From Dongia_A sp964542425 (GTDB lineage: Bacteria; Pseudomonadota; Alphaproteobacteria; Dongiales; Dongiaceae): a stretch of 29,526 nucleotides of DNA. A program made the position numbers and the translations under genes. Position 1 is the first letter of the stretch. The number at the start of each line of letters is the position of its first letter. Below are positions 7,295 to 15,146 of the stretch, piece by piece. The notes beneath the pieces were generated by a model that had not been told where the DNA came from, ran no database searches, and saw nothing but the letters and a program-made list of their open reading frames with translations. The stretch is taken from assembly GCA_964542425.1 (NCBI GenBank), contig CAZIUB010000036.1, positions 1 to 29,526 on the forward strand. Reading direction: 5' to 3'.

Positions 7295-8148
7295 GCCTTG
7301 ACCATCTGCCGCCACTGCGCGACGTGGTGGCCAAGCACGGCCTGCGGCCGCGCCGGTCGCTTGGTCAGCACTTCCTTTTCGACCTCAACCTCACGTCGCG
7401 CATCGCGCGCGCCTCCGGTGCCTTGGCAACCGGTACGACGATCGAAATCGGACCGGGACCGGGCGGCCTCACCCGCGCACTTCTTGCCCAAGGTGCCCGC
7501 GAGTTGATTGCGATCGAGCGCGATTCCCGCTGCCTCCCGGCCTTGGCGGAGATCGCCGCCGCCTATCCTGGCCGGCTGACAATCCTCGAGGCCGACGCGC
7601 TCGCGACCGACATCGGCAAGCTCGGCCGGGCACCAAGGCGTGTGGTCGCCAATTTGCCCTACAACATCGGGACCGCCCTCTTGACCCGCTGGCTGGCGCA
7701 AGCGGGGGCCTTCGAATCGCTCACGCTGATGCTGCAGAAGGAAGTGGTCGACCGGCTGCTGGCAAGGCCCCGTACCAAGGATTACGGACGGCTGTCGGTT
7801 CTGGTGCAATGGACGTGCGAGGCCGGGCGCCTGTTCGACGTGCCGCCCCGCGCCTTTGTCCCGCCGCCCAAGGTCACTTCCAGCGTGGTGCGCCTGATTC
7901 CCCGCCAGGCGCCCGCCTTCCCAGCCCGCTTGGAGGATTTGGAGCGGGTCACCCAAGCCGCGTTCGGCCAGCGGCGCAAGATGCTGCGCCAATCGCTACG
8001 GTCGTTGACGCCCGACCCGGAGCCGCTCCTCGCTCGCTGCGGGATTGCGCCCACCTTTCGCGCCGAGGAATTGTCGGTCGAGCAATTCTGCGCGCTCGCT
8101 CGCGCGCTGACAGAAAGGGGCGCTATTGCCCCTCGCGCAGGCCCTTGA
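7291..8148 (+). CDS. rsmA: 16S rRNA (adenine1518/1519-N6)-dimethyltransferase RsmA/KsgA, 285 aa
   Basis: The enzyme dimethylates two adjacent adenines in the 3'-terminal helix of 16S rRNA late in 30S assembly. Visible motifs: SLGQHFLFD near residues 25-33, the SAM-binding motif EIGPGPGGLTRALL, acidic IAIERD, and the adenine-site motif NLPYNIGT, which is the family's NLPY. Also seen are PPPKVTSSVVRL and the C-terminal FGQRRKMLRQSL. Start ATG overlaps the surA stop, implying translational coupling. The last 26 bp overlap the convergent gmk gene. Confidence 0.97.
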   Translation: MSLDHLPPLRDVVAKHGLRPRRSLGQHFLFDLNLTSRIARASGALATGTTIEIGPGPGGLTRALLAQGARELIAIERDSRCLPALAEIAAAYPGRLTILEADALATDIGKLGRAPRRVVANLPYNIGTALLTRWLAQAGAFESLTLMLQKEVVDRLLARPRTKDYGRLSVLVQWTCEAGRLFDVPPRAFVPPPKVTSSVVRLIPRQAPAFPARLEDLERVTQAAFGQRRKMLRQSLRSLTPDPEPLLARCGIAPTFRAEELSVEQFCALARALTERGAIAPRAGP

Positions 8149-8785
8149 CGAACTCGGATAGGCCAATCTGTCGCTGGCGCTTCAGTCGTTCCGCCGTCAG
8201 GATCGCCTGGACTTGGGCGATCGACACGCCCAAGTCCTCGTTGACCACGATGTAATCGTATTCGGCCCAGTGGCTCATCTCGTCCGATGCCCTGGCCATG
8301 CGCCGGGCCACCTCCTCCGCGCTGTCCTGGGCGCGGGCCCGCAGACGCAGTTCCAGGGCCCGGGTCGATGGCGGCAGAATGAAGATTCCGACCAGATCGT
8401 CACGCGCCGATTGCGCCAATTGCTGGGTCCCCTGCCAGTCGATGTCGAACAGCACGTCGCGGCCGATGGCCAACGCCTCTTCCACCGGCCGGCGCGGCGT
8501 GGCGTAGTAATGATCGAACACCTTGGCGTATTCCAGGAACTCGCCGCGATTGACGCGCAAATCGAATTCGGTCTTGTCGATGAAATGGTAGTCGATGCCG
8601 GAAACCTCGCCCGGGCGCTTCGGGCGCGTGGTCGCCGAAACCGACAGGGCCAGATTGGGATCGGACTCCAGGAGCCGGCGCGAGATCGTGGTCTTGCCGG
8701 CGCCGGACGGCGAGGAGAGCACCAGCATCAAGCCGCGCCGGCGAATCTCGACGAAGCCACCGGGTCGCGCCGCCGCAAAACTCAT
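8123..8785 (-). CDS. gmk: Guanylate kinase, 220 aa
   Basis: The enzyme phosphorylates GMP to GDP with ATP. The P-loop is SSPSGAGKTT (residues 24-33), followed by SATTRPKRPGEVSGIDYHFI, the GMP-binding region, and DIDWQGTQQL. The ATG at 8785 is preceded by GGAG about 10 bases upstream, although many family members start nearer the MLVLSSPSG segment (ATG 8728). It is 19 bp downstream of yicC on the same strand, a common pairing. The 3' end overlaps that of rsmA convergently by 26 bp. Confidence 0.96.
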   Translation of the reverse strand: MSFAAARPGGFVEIRRRGLMLVLSSPSGAGKTTISRRLLESDPNLALSVSATTRPKRPGEVSGIDYHFIDKTEFDLRVNRGEFLEYAKVFDHYYATPRRPVEEALAIGRDVLFDIDWQGTQQLAQSARDDLVGIFILPPSTRALELRLRARAQDSAEEVARRMARASDEMSHWAEYDYIVVNEDLGVSIAQVQAILTAERLKRQRQIGLSEFVKGLREGQ

Positions 8786-8804
8786 CGCCGAAATTCTCCA
8801 GTAC

Positions 8805-9692
8805 CTATTCGATGTTTTGCACTTGCTCGCGCAGCTGCTCGATTGCTGCCTTAAGCTCGATGCCGAGATTGGTCAAGGCAAGATCGTCGGCCTTGGAACA
8901 CAGCGTGTTGGCCTCACGATTGAATTCCTGGCACAGGAAGTCGAACTTGCGCCCGATGGCCCCGCCGCCTTCCAGCAATCTGCGGGCAGCGGTTACATGG
9001 GCCGCCAATCGATCCAGCTCCTCGCGCACATCGGCGCGCTGGGCCAGCAAGGCCACCTCCTGCGCCAGGCGCTCCTCGCTTAGCGCCTGCGCCGGGGGCA
9101 GCAATTCCGCCATCTTGCGCAAGAGCCGGTCGCGCAGCGCGCCTGGCTGCGTTTCGGCCAGGCCCAAGGCGCTCATGCGCATTCCCTCGACCGCGTCCAA
9201 TTGCCGGTGAACAATCGAGGCCAGTGCCGCGCCCTCATCGAGGCGCATCCCGGCCAGGGCATCGAGTGCGGCCGAAAAGCTGTCGCGGATGGCGGAAAGC
9301 CTGGCTTGCGTCAGTTCCTCGTCCGGGGGCGATTCCACGACTTCCAGCACGCCCCGGAGCGCCAGCAATCCGTCCACCCTCGGTGGTGCCGCTTCGATGC
9401 GCGCGCGCAAGGCCCCGACCAGGCCCGCGATCTGCGCCAGGGCGCCCTCGTTGATGCGGAACACTTGCCGGGTCTGGCGTTCGCTGACGCTCAGCGTCAC
9501 CGTCAAATTGCCGCGCTTCAGCCGCCCGGCGGCGGCGGCCCGCACGAAGGAATCCAGCGATTCATATCCCACCGGCAGGCGGCACCTGAGATCGAGATTG
9601 CGCCCGTTGACCCCCTTCAATTCCCAGGTCCACAGGAAATCCTCCAACGCGCGGTCGATCCGCGCGAAGCCGGTCATGCTCGAAATGGTCAC
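8805..9692 (-). CDS. yicC: YicC family endoribonuclease, about 295 aa
   Basis: The protein has the family opening SSMTGFAR and ends with the conserved GRKFDFLCQEFNREANTLCSKADDLALTNLGIELK. E. coli YicC has been described as an endoribonuclease that affects small-RNA stability. GTG 9692 is preferred because AAAGGG sits nine bases upstream and gives MTISSMTGFAR, the normal family length. ATG 9719 and ATG 9677 are alternatives. It is transcribed with gmk and is divergent from the SDR gene at 9769. Confidence 0.93.
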   Translation of the reverse strand: MTISSMTGFARIDRALEDFLWTWELKGVNGRNLDLRCRLPVGYESLDSFVRAAAAGRLKRGNLTVTLSVSERQTRQVFRINEGALAQIAGLVGALRARIEAAPPRVDGLLALRGVLEVVESPPDEELTQARLSAIRDSFSAALDALAGMRLDEGAALASIVHRQLDAVEGMRMSALGLAETQPGALRDRLLRKMAELLPPAQALSEERLAQEVALLAQRADVREELDRLAAHVTAARRLLEGGGAIGRKFDFLCQEFNREANTLCSKADDLALTNLGIELKAAIEQLREQVQNIE

Positions 9693-9705
9693 GTTCCGGT
9701 ACCCT

Positions 9706-9735
9706 TTGGCCAATGCCATTGTTCGCCGCTATATT
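9706..9735 (+). promoter_or_regulatory. Possible promoter of the SDR gene
   Basis: TTGGCC (9706-9711) and TATATT (9730-9735) are separated by 18 bp, about 35 bp upstream of the SDR start. The -10 is good and the -35 only fair. The site overlaps the 5' end of yicC. Confidence 0.35.
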
Positions 9736-9768
9736 CGATGAAGCGCAGGGCACTGACAAGGCAAGACA

Positions 9769-10536
9769 ATGAATTCGATCGCGCCACGCCACATTGCCAT
9801 CACTGGTGCCAGTTCCGGGATCGGCCGGGCGCTCGCCCGCCATTACGCGGTGGCAGGCAGACATCTGGCGCTCTCAGGGCGAGATCGGGCGCGGTTGGAA
9901 AGTGTGGCCAGCGATTGCCGGGCATTGGGGGCCATTGTGGCGGTCGCCGCATTCGATCAGCGCGATATCGCCGGGGCAAGGCGCTGGGTCGAAGCCATCG
10001 ATTCCGCGACCCCGGTCGATCTCCTGATCGCCAATGCCGGCATCTCCGGCGGAACCCACGGAGGGAGCGAATCGGAAGAGCAGGTGCGCGCAATCTTCGA
10101 TGTCAACGTGAGCGGAATCCTCAACGTCGTCCTGCCCATGATCGAGCGCATGGAACAAAGGGGAAGTGGCCAGATCGGGCTCATGTCCTCGCTCGCCGGC
10201 CATCGCGGATTTCCGGGCGCGCCCGCCTACTGCGCCAGCAAGGCGGCGATCAAGGTCTGGGGCGAGGCCTTGCGCGGCCATTGCGCCGCCAAGGGTGTGC
10301 GGGTCAACGTCATCATGCCGGGCTATGTCAAGAGCCCGATGACCGATGCCAACGATTTCCCGATGCCGTTCCTGATGCCGGCGGAAAAGGCGGCCGGCAT
10401 CGTCGCCAACGGCCTCGCCCGGAACAAGGCGCGGATCGCGTTTCCCTTTCCGACCGCCGCCATGGCCTGGCTCATGGGCGTCCTCTCCCCGGCGCTCACC
10501 GACCCGCTCCTGGCCCGAATGCCGAGGAAGGGCTGA
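9769..10536 (+). CDS. Short-chain dehydrogenase/reductase, 255 aa
   Basis: This is a classical SDR. The nucleotide-binding motif is ITGASSGIGRALA (residues 8-20), followed by NAG in LLIANAGISGG. The catalytic Ser is in MSSLAGHRG and the YxxxK pair in YCASKAAIKVWG. The following VNVIMPGYVKSPM is also typical. The substrate is not predictable. The C-terminal segment (FPFPTAAMAWLMGVLSPAL) is hydrophobic and resembles SDRs that associate with membranes, as in lipid-linked SDRs. An AAGG Shine-Dalgarno precedes the start. Confidence 0.9.
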   Translation: MNSIAPRHIAITGASSGIGRALARHYAVAGRHLALSGRDRARLESVASDCRALGAIVAVAAFDQRDIAGARRWVEAIDSATPVDLLIANAGISGGTHGGSESEEQVRAIFDVNVSGILNVVLPMIERMEQRGSGQIGLMSSLAGHRGFPGAPAYCASKAAIKVWGEALRGHCAAKGVRVNVIMPGYVKSPMTDANDFPMPFLMPAEKAAGIVANGLARNKARIAFPFPTAAMAWLMGVLSPALTDPLLARMPRKG

Positions 10537-10606
10537 CCATCCGATGCCGGCCCGACACAGGAGCCATCCAGCCAGAAGGCGCCGCTTTTGCCGCGGAGAA
10601 AGACCT

Positions 10607-10652
10607 TGAGTCGAGTTGTAATTGTGTGTATCTAATACGCATTAGGAATGCG
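10607..10652 (+). promoter_or_regulatory. Putative hicAB promoter with palindromic operator
   Basis: A perfect inverted repeat CGCATT-AGG-AATGCG spans 10638-10652, eight bases before the hicA start. A TTGAGT hexamer (about 10607) and TATCTA/TCTAAT (about 10630-10636) could form the promoter, leaving the operator just downstream of the -10. HicB carries a C-terminal ribbon-helix-helix segment, so autoregulation through this palindrome is plausible by analogy with other HicAB systems. The intergenic stretch 10537-10660 shows no gene. Confidence 0.45.
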
Positions 10653-10660
10653 AATACGAA

Positions 10661-10855
10661 ATGCGGCAAGTGACCAGTGGGCAGGCGATCAAGGCGCTGC
10701 TGGCTAGAGGATGTTCGGTCGATCGCCAGAAGGGTTCGCATGTCACCCTCATCAAGCCTGGTGAGCGATTGATCATAACGATCGTTCACCCAAGCAAGAC
10801 CCTGTCTCCTGGCCTGGTACGAGACATCGAACGCAAGGCCGGGTTCCGGTTTTGA
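10661..10855 (+). CDS. hicA: HicA family mRNA-interferase toxin, 64 aa
   Basis: HicA toxins have a double-stranded-RNA-binding-like fold and cleave mRNA using a conserved His. Here the motif is KGSHVTLIKPG, with His at about residue 28. It is followed by IVHPSKTLSPGLVRDIERKAG, which matches the family end. Length is normal. It is followed closely by hicB (44-bp gap). The module sits in an otherwise housekeeping region between an SDR gene and mltG, which suggests acquisition by transfer. Confidence 0.9.
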   Translation: MRQVTSGQAIKALLARGCSVDRQKGSHVTLIKPGERLIITIVHPSKTLSPGLVRDIERKAGFRF

Positions 10856-10873
10856 TCGGATCGGCCTTCCGAA

Positions 10874-10900
10874 GAGCGAGGAGAGCGAGGAGAGCGAGGA
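10874..10900 (+). repeat. Triplicated 9-bp Shine-Dalgarno repeat before hicB
   Basis: Three tandem copies of AGCGAGGAG (the last ending GGA into the ATG) lie directly before the hicB start at 10900. Each copy contains a GAGGAG-like anti-16S-complementary stretch. The last copy ends almost on the start codon, so the middle copies are better placed as ribosome binding sites. Confidence 0.8.
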
Positions 10901-11442
10901 TGAAGACCTATTTCGCGGCCCTGGTCGACCGAGCCCAGGACGGAACCTACGGCGCCATGTTTCCCGACGTGCCGGGTTGCTACAGCAGCGCCGATACTCT
11001 GGAGGAAATGGCTTCCATGGCGGAAGAGGCATTGGCACTTCATCTCGAGGTCCTGACAGAAAACGGTCTGGACATGCCGCGACCCAGCAACATCGAACGG
11101 TTGACGAAGCCGCGCGGCCACAAGACCATGGTGGTCTTGCTGGTACCGGCACGATCGGCGGCGCGTCCAAAGCGCATCAACATAACGCTGGATCCCCGCC
11201 TGACCGAAGAGATCGACACGGTCAGCGCCAACCGATCCGCCTTTATTGCCGAGGCGTGCCGCGCCGAACTGGCCCGTCGGAATCGTCGACATTCCACCGG
11301 GCCCGTAAAATCTTCGGCGCAGGCAAGGGCGAAGCCCGTTGCACGCAAGGCGCAAGCCGGTCGACCCTTTGCTTCGGAAATGAAGACACGAGGTTCCAGA
11401 AACGGTGGCGCTCGATCCGGCAAGGTCACCCGCGGCGGGTGA
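10900..11442 (+). CDS. hicB: HicB family antitoxin with ribbon-helix-helix domain, 180 aa
   Basis: The N-terminal half is the HicB degenerate RNase H-like fold: YFAALVDRAQDGTYGAMFPD, then VPGCYSSADTLEEMASMAEEAL. It neutralises HicA by binding it. The middle (RPKRINITLDPRLTEEID, then NRSAFIAEACRAEL) looks like a DNA-binding ribbon-helix-helix domain. The last 40 residues are an unusual Lys/Arg/Ser/Gly-rich tail that makes this longer than most HicB proteins. ATG 10900 is chosen because it is preceded by strong purine repeats; a TTG at 10852 overlapping hicA would add a low-quality Arg-rich leader encoded by the repeat. Confidence 0.88.
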   Translation: MKTYFAALVDRAQDGTYGAMFPDVPGCYSSADTLEEMASMAEEALALHLEVLTENGLDMPRPSNIERLTKPRGHKTMVVLLVPARSAARPKRINITLDPRLTEEIDTVSANRSAFIAEACRAELARRNRRHSTGPVKSSAQARAKPVARKAQAGRPFASEMKTRGSRNGGARSGKVTRGG

Positions 11443-11499
11443 AAATCGGGTCACGCCGTGCCGAAATCCCAGCGCGTCGGCCTCCACATTCATGACCTG

Positions 11500-12486
11500 T
11501 CAATCGCCCGATTGCTGGGCCTGGATCTCGCGCCATTTGGCGACGTTCTTTTTATGCTCGTCGAGGGTCTCGGCAAAGACGTGGCCACCGGTGCCATCGG
11601 CGACGAAATAGAGATCCTCGCTGGGCAGCGGATTGAGCGTGGCCAGGATCGCCGCCCACCCCGGATTGGCGATCGGTCCCGGCGGCAGCCCGGCCGTGAA
11701 ATAGGTGTTGTAGGGATTGTCGATCTCGAGGTCTTCCCGGGAGAGGGCGCGGCCAAGCCTTTCCTTGCCCAGGGTCAGCGCGAAGATCACGGTCGGATCG
11801 GATTGCAGCCTCATGCCCTTCTTCAGGCGATTGTGGAAGACCGCGGCCACATGGGCGCGTTCGGCCGAGATTCCGGTCTCCTTCTCCACGATCGAGGCCA
11901 GGATCAGCGCCTGCTCCTTGCTCTCGAGCACGGTATTAGGATCCCGATCGGCCCACGATTTTTCCAGCGTCATTTCCATTGCCCGGCGCATCCTCTCGAC
12001 CAACGTGGCCCGGTTTTCACCGCGCAAATAGGAATAGGTCTCCGGCAACAAGCTGCCTTCGGGCGGGGCCGGCGGCGGATCGCCCTCCAGGAGCGTCGTT
12101 TCCTCCAGGACCGCGTAAATCTCCGCCACCGTCAGGCCTTCCGCGATCGTGACCTGGTGCTGGATCGACTTGCCCTCGATCAGAATGCGCATGGCCGCGC
12201 GTGGGGAAACGCCGACGGGAAACGCGTATTCTCCGGCCCGCAAGGATCGATCGCGGCCCCAAAGCCTGACGCCGATTTGGAAGACGAGCGGCTGGTCGAT
12301 GACACCTTCGCGCTCCAGGAGGGCCGCGATCGCGCCAACGCCGGCTCCCTTGGGGACGACCAGGATCGTTTCCTTGGCCAGGGCTCCAGGCTCGGTGAAG
12401 CTTGCCCAGACATAGAACGCAAGCGCGCCCGAGCCGATCACCAGCAGGCTGAAGATGGTCAGGACGAAGGAGATCAGCCGACGCAT
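11500..12486 (-). CDS. mltG: Endolytic murein transglycosylase MltG (YceG family), 328 aa
   Basis: MltG is an inner-membrane enzyme that cleaves nascent glycan strands and so sets their length. From ATG 12486 the protein starts MRRLISFVLTIFSLLVIGSG, an N-terminal membrane anchor. A LysM-like part follows (ILVVPKGAGVGAIAALLE). The catalytic domain has LILASIVEKETG, whose Glu is the likely catalytic residue, then LQSDPTVIFAL, YNTYFTAGLPPGPIANPG and HVFAETLDEHKKNV. The frame is open upstream through repeat B2 and includes an ATG there (12612), but the stretch between has no family character. It is the last gene of the fab cluster. Confidence 0.93.
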   Translation of the reverse strand: MRRLISFVLTIFSLLVIGSGALAFYVWASFTEPGALAKETILVVPKGAGVGAIAALLEREGVIDQPLVFQIGVRLWGRDRSLRAGEYAFPVGVSPRAAMRILIEGKSIQHQVTIAEGLTVAEIYAVLEETTLLEGDPPPAPPEGSLLPETYSYLRGENRATLVERMRRAMEMTLEKSWADRDPNTVLESKEQALILASIVEKETGISAERAHVAAVFHNRLKKGMRLQSDPTVIFALTLGKERLGRALSREDLEIDNPYNTYFTAGLPPGPIANPGWAAILATLNPLPSEDLYFVADGTGGHVFAETLDEHKKNVAKWREIQAQQSGD

Positions 12487-12535
12487 CTGGCGTCGCACCA
12501 CCACTACCCGCCGTCGCCGATGGGTGATCGAGCCA

Positions 12536-12648
12536 AATGACCACGCCAGTACACCCCGGCGGGTAGCGCCGTCAGGTGAAATGCGCCAACTTTCGTGGAA
12601 CCATGGGCGCATTTCATGGATCACGCCTTTTTGAAAGTTGGCACCATG
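12536..12648 (+). repeat. Family B palindromic repeat, copy B2
   Basis: The element has the upstream box ACACCCCGGCGGGTA (about 12550-12564) and the palindrome CCAACTTTCG (12586-12595) with TGAAAGTTGG (12632-12641). It lies between fabF and mltG, in the opposite orientation to those genes. B1 and B3 instead face the same way as their downstream genes. Its outer boundary is estimated by comparison with B1 and B3. Confidence 0.87.
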
Positions 12649-12652
12649 CCGG

Positions 12653-13915
12653 TCAGGGCGCGGCGCGGAAAACAAGGCTGGCGTTGGTGCCGCCGAAACC
12701 GAAGGAATTGGAGAGCGCCGCGCGGATTTTCCGCGGCCGAGCCTGCTTGGGCGCCAAATCGATATCGCAGCCCTCGGACGGATCATCGAGATTGAGCGTG
12801 GGCGGCGCCACCTGGTCGCGGAGCGCCAGGATCGAAAAGATCGCCTCGACCGCGCCGGCCGCCCCCAAGAGATGCCCGATCGCCGACTTGGTCGAGGACA
12901 TGGTGAGCGCGTAGGCGTGCGCGCCGAACAGCCGCTTGACCGCGCCCAGTTCGATCTCGTCGCCCAAGGGCGTCGATGTGCCATGGGCGTTGATATAGTC
13001 GATGTCCTCGACATTCATCTCCGCCCGCTTCAGCGCCATCGCCATGCAGCGCTGGCCGCCCTCGCCGGTATCCGACGGCGCGGTGATATGATGGGCGTCG
13101 CCGGAAAGGCCGTAGCCCACCAGTTCGGCGTAGATTTTGGCGCCGCGGCGCCTGGCGTGCTCGATCTCCTCCAACACCACGACGCCCGAGCCCTCGCCCA
13201 TCACGAAACCGTCGCGGCCCTTGTCCCAGGGTCGCGACGCGGCACTCGGTCGGTCGTTGAATCCGGTCGACAATGCCCTGGCCGCCGCGAAACCGGCGAG
13301 GCCCAGCCGATTGATCGTCGATTCCGTGCCGCCTGCCACCATCACATCGGCGTCCTCCAGCGCGATCAGGCGCGCCGCGTCGCCAATGGCGTGGGCGCCG
13401 GTCGCACACGCGGTGACCACCGCATGATTGGGGCCGCGAAACCCGTATTTGATCGACACATGGCCGGAGGCGAGGTTGATCAGGCAGGACGGGATGAAAA
13501 AGGGCGAGATGCGTCGCGGACCCTTCTCGATCAGAATGCGCGAACTCTCGTAAATACCCTGCAGCCCGCCGATTCCCGAGCCGATCAGGACGCCGGTTCG
13601 GGTCTGGCCTTCCTCGTCGTCCGGCTTCCAGCCGGAATCCGCCACCGCCTCATGCGCCGCCGCCAGCGCCATGACAATGAAATTGTCCATCTTGCGCTGG
13701 TCCTTGGGCGGCACGAAATCGTCGGGGTTGTAGTTGTTGGATTCCTTGTCACCCAACGGCACTTCGCCGGCGACCTTGCAGGGAAGGTCGCTGACATCGC
13801 ATTGCTTGATGAGACCGAGGCCGGAATCGGCGTTCAGCAGCCGCTTCCAGACGTGTTCCACGCCAATGCCCAATGGCGAGACGATCCCCATCCCCGTGAT
13901 TACCACGCGACGCAT
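12653..13915 (-). CDS. fabF: 3-oxoacyl-[acyl-carrier-protein] synthase II, 420 aa
   Basis: KAS II elongates acyl-ACP by condensation with malonyl-ACP. It opens RRVVITGMGIVSPLG. The catalytic Cys is in VVTACATGAHAIGD, the first His in INAHGTSTPLGDEIEL and the second in SAIGHLLGAAGAVEA. The C-terminal SNSFGFGGTNASLVF is also standard. The length is typical. It lies downstream of acpP in the fabD-fabG-acpP-fabF order, and repeat B2 begins just after its stop. Confidence 0.97.
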   Translation of the reverse strand: MRRVVITGMGIVSPLGIGVEHVWKRLLNADSGLGLIKQCDVSDLPCKVAGEVPLGDKESNNYNPDDFVPPKDQRKMDNFIVMALAAAHEAVADSGWKPDDEEGQTRTGVLIGSGIGGLQGIYESSRILIEKGPRRISPFFIPSCLINLASGHVSIKYGFRGPNHAVVTACATGAHAIGDAARLIALEDADVMVAGGTESTINRLGLAGFAAARALSTGFNDRPSAASRPWDKGRDGFVMGEGSGVVVLEEIEHARRRGAKIYAELVGYGLSGDAHHITAPSDTGEGGQRCMAMALKRAEMNVEDIDYINAHGTSTPLGDEIELGAVKRLFGAHAYALTMSSTKSAIGHLLGAAGAVEAIFSILALRDQVAPPTLNLDDPSEGCDIDLAPKQARPRKIRAALSNSFGFGGTNASLVFRAAP

Positions 13916-13981
13916 GCTGGTACCTGCGTTCTGATGGCGCGGAAGGAGCGGCGTCCCCGCTTGCGCGCCAGCGACGGGATT

Positions 13982-14218
13982 TCAGCCGGCCTTCGATTTC
14001 ACGTAATCGATGGCGTCCTTCACGGTCTGGATCTTTTCCGCCGCGTCGTCCGGGATTTCGCAGCCGAATTCCTCCTCGAAGGCCATCACCAATTCGACCG
14101 TATCGAGGCTGTCGGCGCCCAGATCGTCGATGAAATTCGCGCCGTCCGTCACCTTGGCCTCCTCGACGCCAAGATGCTCGATGACAATCTTCTTCACTCG
14201 CTCGGCAATATCGCTCAT
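13982..14218 (-). CDS. acpP: Acyl carrier protein, 78 aa
   Basis: This is a small acidic four-helix carrier of growing acyl chains. The phosphopantetheine site is GADSLDTVEL, with Ser37 as attachment residue. MSDIAERVKKIVIEHLGV and FGCEIPDDAAEKI are classic. A strong AAGGAAG Shine-Dalgarno precedes the ATG at 14218, suiting a very highly expressed protein. It lies between fabG and fabF. The 138-bp gap from fabG contains no gene but could hold an internal promoter. Confidence 0.98.
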   Translation of the reverse strand: MSDIAERVKKIVIEHLGVEEAKVTDGANFIDDLGADSLDTVELVMAFEEEFGCEIPDDAAEKIQTVKDAIDYVKSKAG

Positions 14219-14356
14219 GGTTACTTCCTTCGCGTGATGTACCGCGCGCGGGCGGTTGGGATAGGATTTCGAGGCGGCCCCATTGCCCGCCGGTTGGTCC
14301 AATTAACACAGATGCCGGGCTTTTGCCAGACTCCGCGCTTTCCCGGAAAAGCGCTT

Positions 14357-15097
14357 TCAGATCATGGCCATGCCTCCATTGACGTGCAGCGTTTGGCCGG
14401 TGACGTAGGCGGCTTCCTCGCTCGCCAAATAGACAACCGCGGCGGCCACGTCCGGGGCGCTGCCGATGCGCTGCGCCGGAATATTGGCCATCAATCGCTG
14501 GCGCCGCTCCTCGCCCAACCGGCCGGTCATGGTGGTTTCGATGAATCCCGGCGCCACGCAATTGACGGTGATCCCGCGCGAGGCCACTTCCTGGGCCAGC
14601 GCCTTCGACATCCCGATCATGCCGGCCTTGGCGGCGACGTAATTGGCCTGGCCCCGACTGCCGGTTACCCCGACGATGGACGCGATGCCAATGATGCGCC
14701 CCCAGCGGCGCTTCATCATGCCGCGAAGAGCGGCGCGTGCCAGCCGGAATCCGGCGGTCAAGTTGACGTCGATCACCTTTTGCCAATCCTCGTCCTTCAT
14801 CCGCATCGCCAAACCGTCGCGCGTGAGACCGGCGTTGTTGACCAGGATATCGACCTGGCCGAGTGCCGCTTCCGCGTCCCGCAGCAGGGCTTCGGTCTGG
14901 GTCGCGTCACCAAGATCGCAGGGAAAGGAAAAGGATCGCTCGCCCAATTCGCCTCGCAATGCCTCCAGAACGTCCAGCCTGGTGCCGCTCAAGGCCACGA
15001 TCGCGCCCTGGGCATGCAGCGCCCGCGCGATCGCCCCGCCGATGCCGCCACTGGCACCCGTCACCAGCGCATGGCGCCCTTTCAGATCGAACATCAC
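14357..15097 (-). CDS. fabG: 3-oxoacyl-[acyl-carrier-protein] reductase, 246 aa
   Basis: This is the NADPH-dependent reduction step of the elongation cycle, an SDR fold. Motifs: VTGASGGIGGAIARALH, NNAGLTRDGLAMRM (diagnostic of FabG), catalytic Ser in SIVGVTGSRGQANYVAAKAG with the YxxxK pair, and CVAPGFIETTMT. Position between fabD and acpP confirms the assignment against other SDRs. The length is typical. Confidence 0.97.
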   Translation of the reverse strand: MMFDLKGRHALVTGASGGIGGAIARALHAQGAIVALSGTRLDVLEALRGELGERSFSFPCDLGDATQTEALLRDAEAALGQVDILVNNAGLTRDGLAMRMKDEDWQKVIDVNLTAGFRLARAALRGMMKRRWGRIIGIASIVGVTGSRGQANYVAAKAGMIGMSKALAQEVASRGITVNCVAPGFIETTMTGRLGEERRQRLMANIPAQRIGSAPDVAAAVVYLASEEAAYVTGQTLHVNGGMAMI

Positions 15098-15146
15098 GCT
15101 CTCCGCCTCGCGGAACTAGAATCGATTGAATCGTCGGGGCGCCGGT

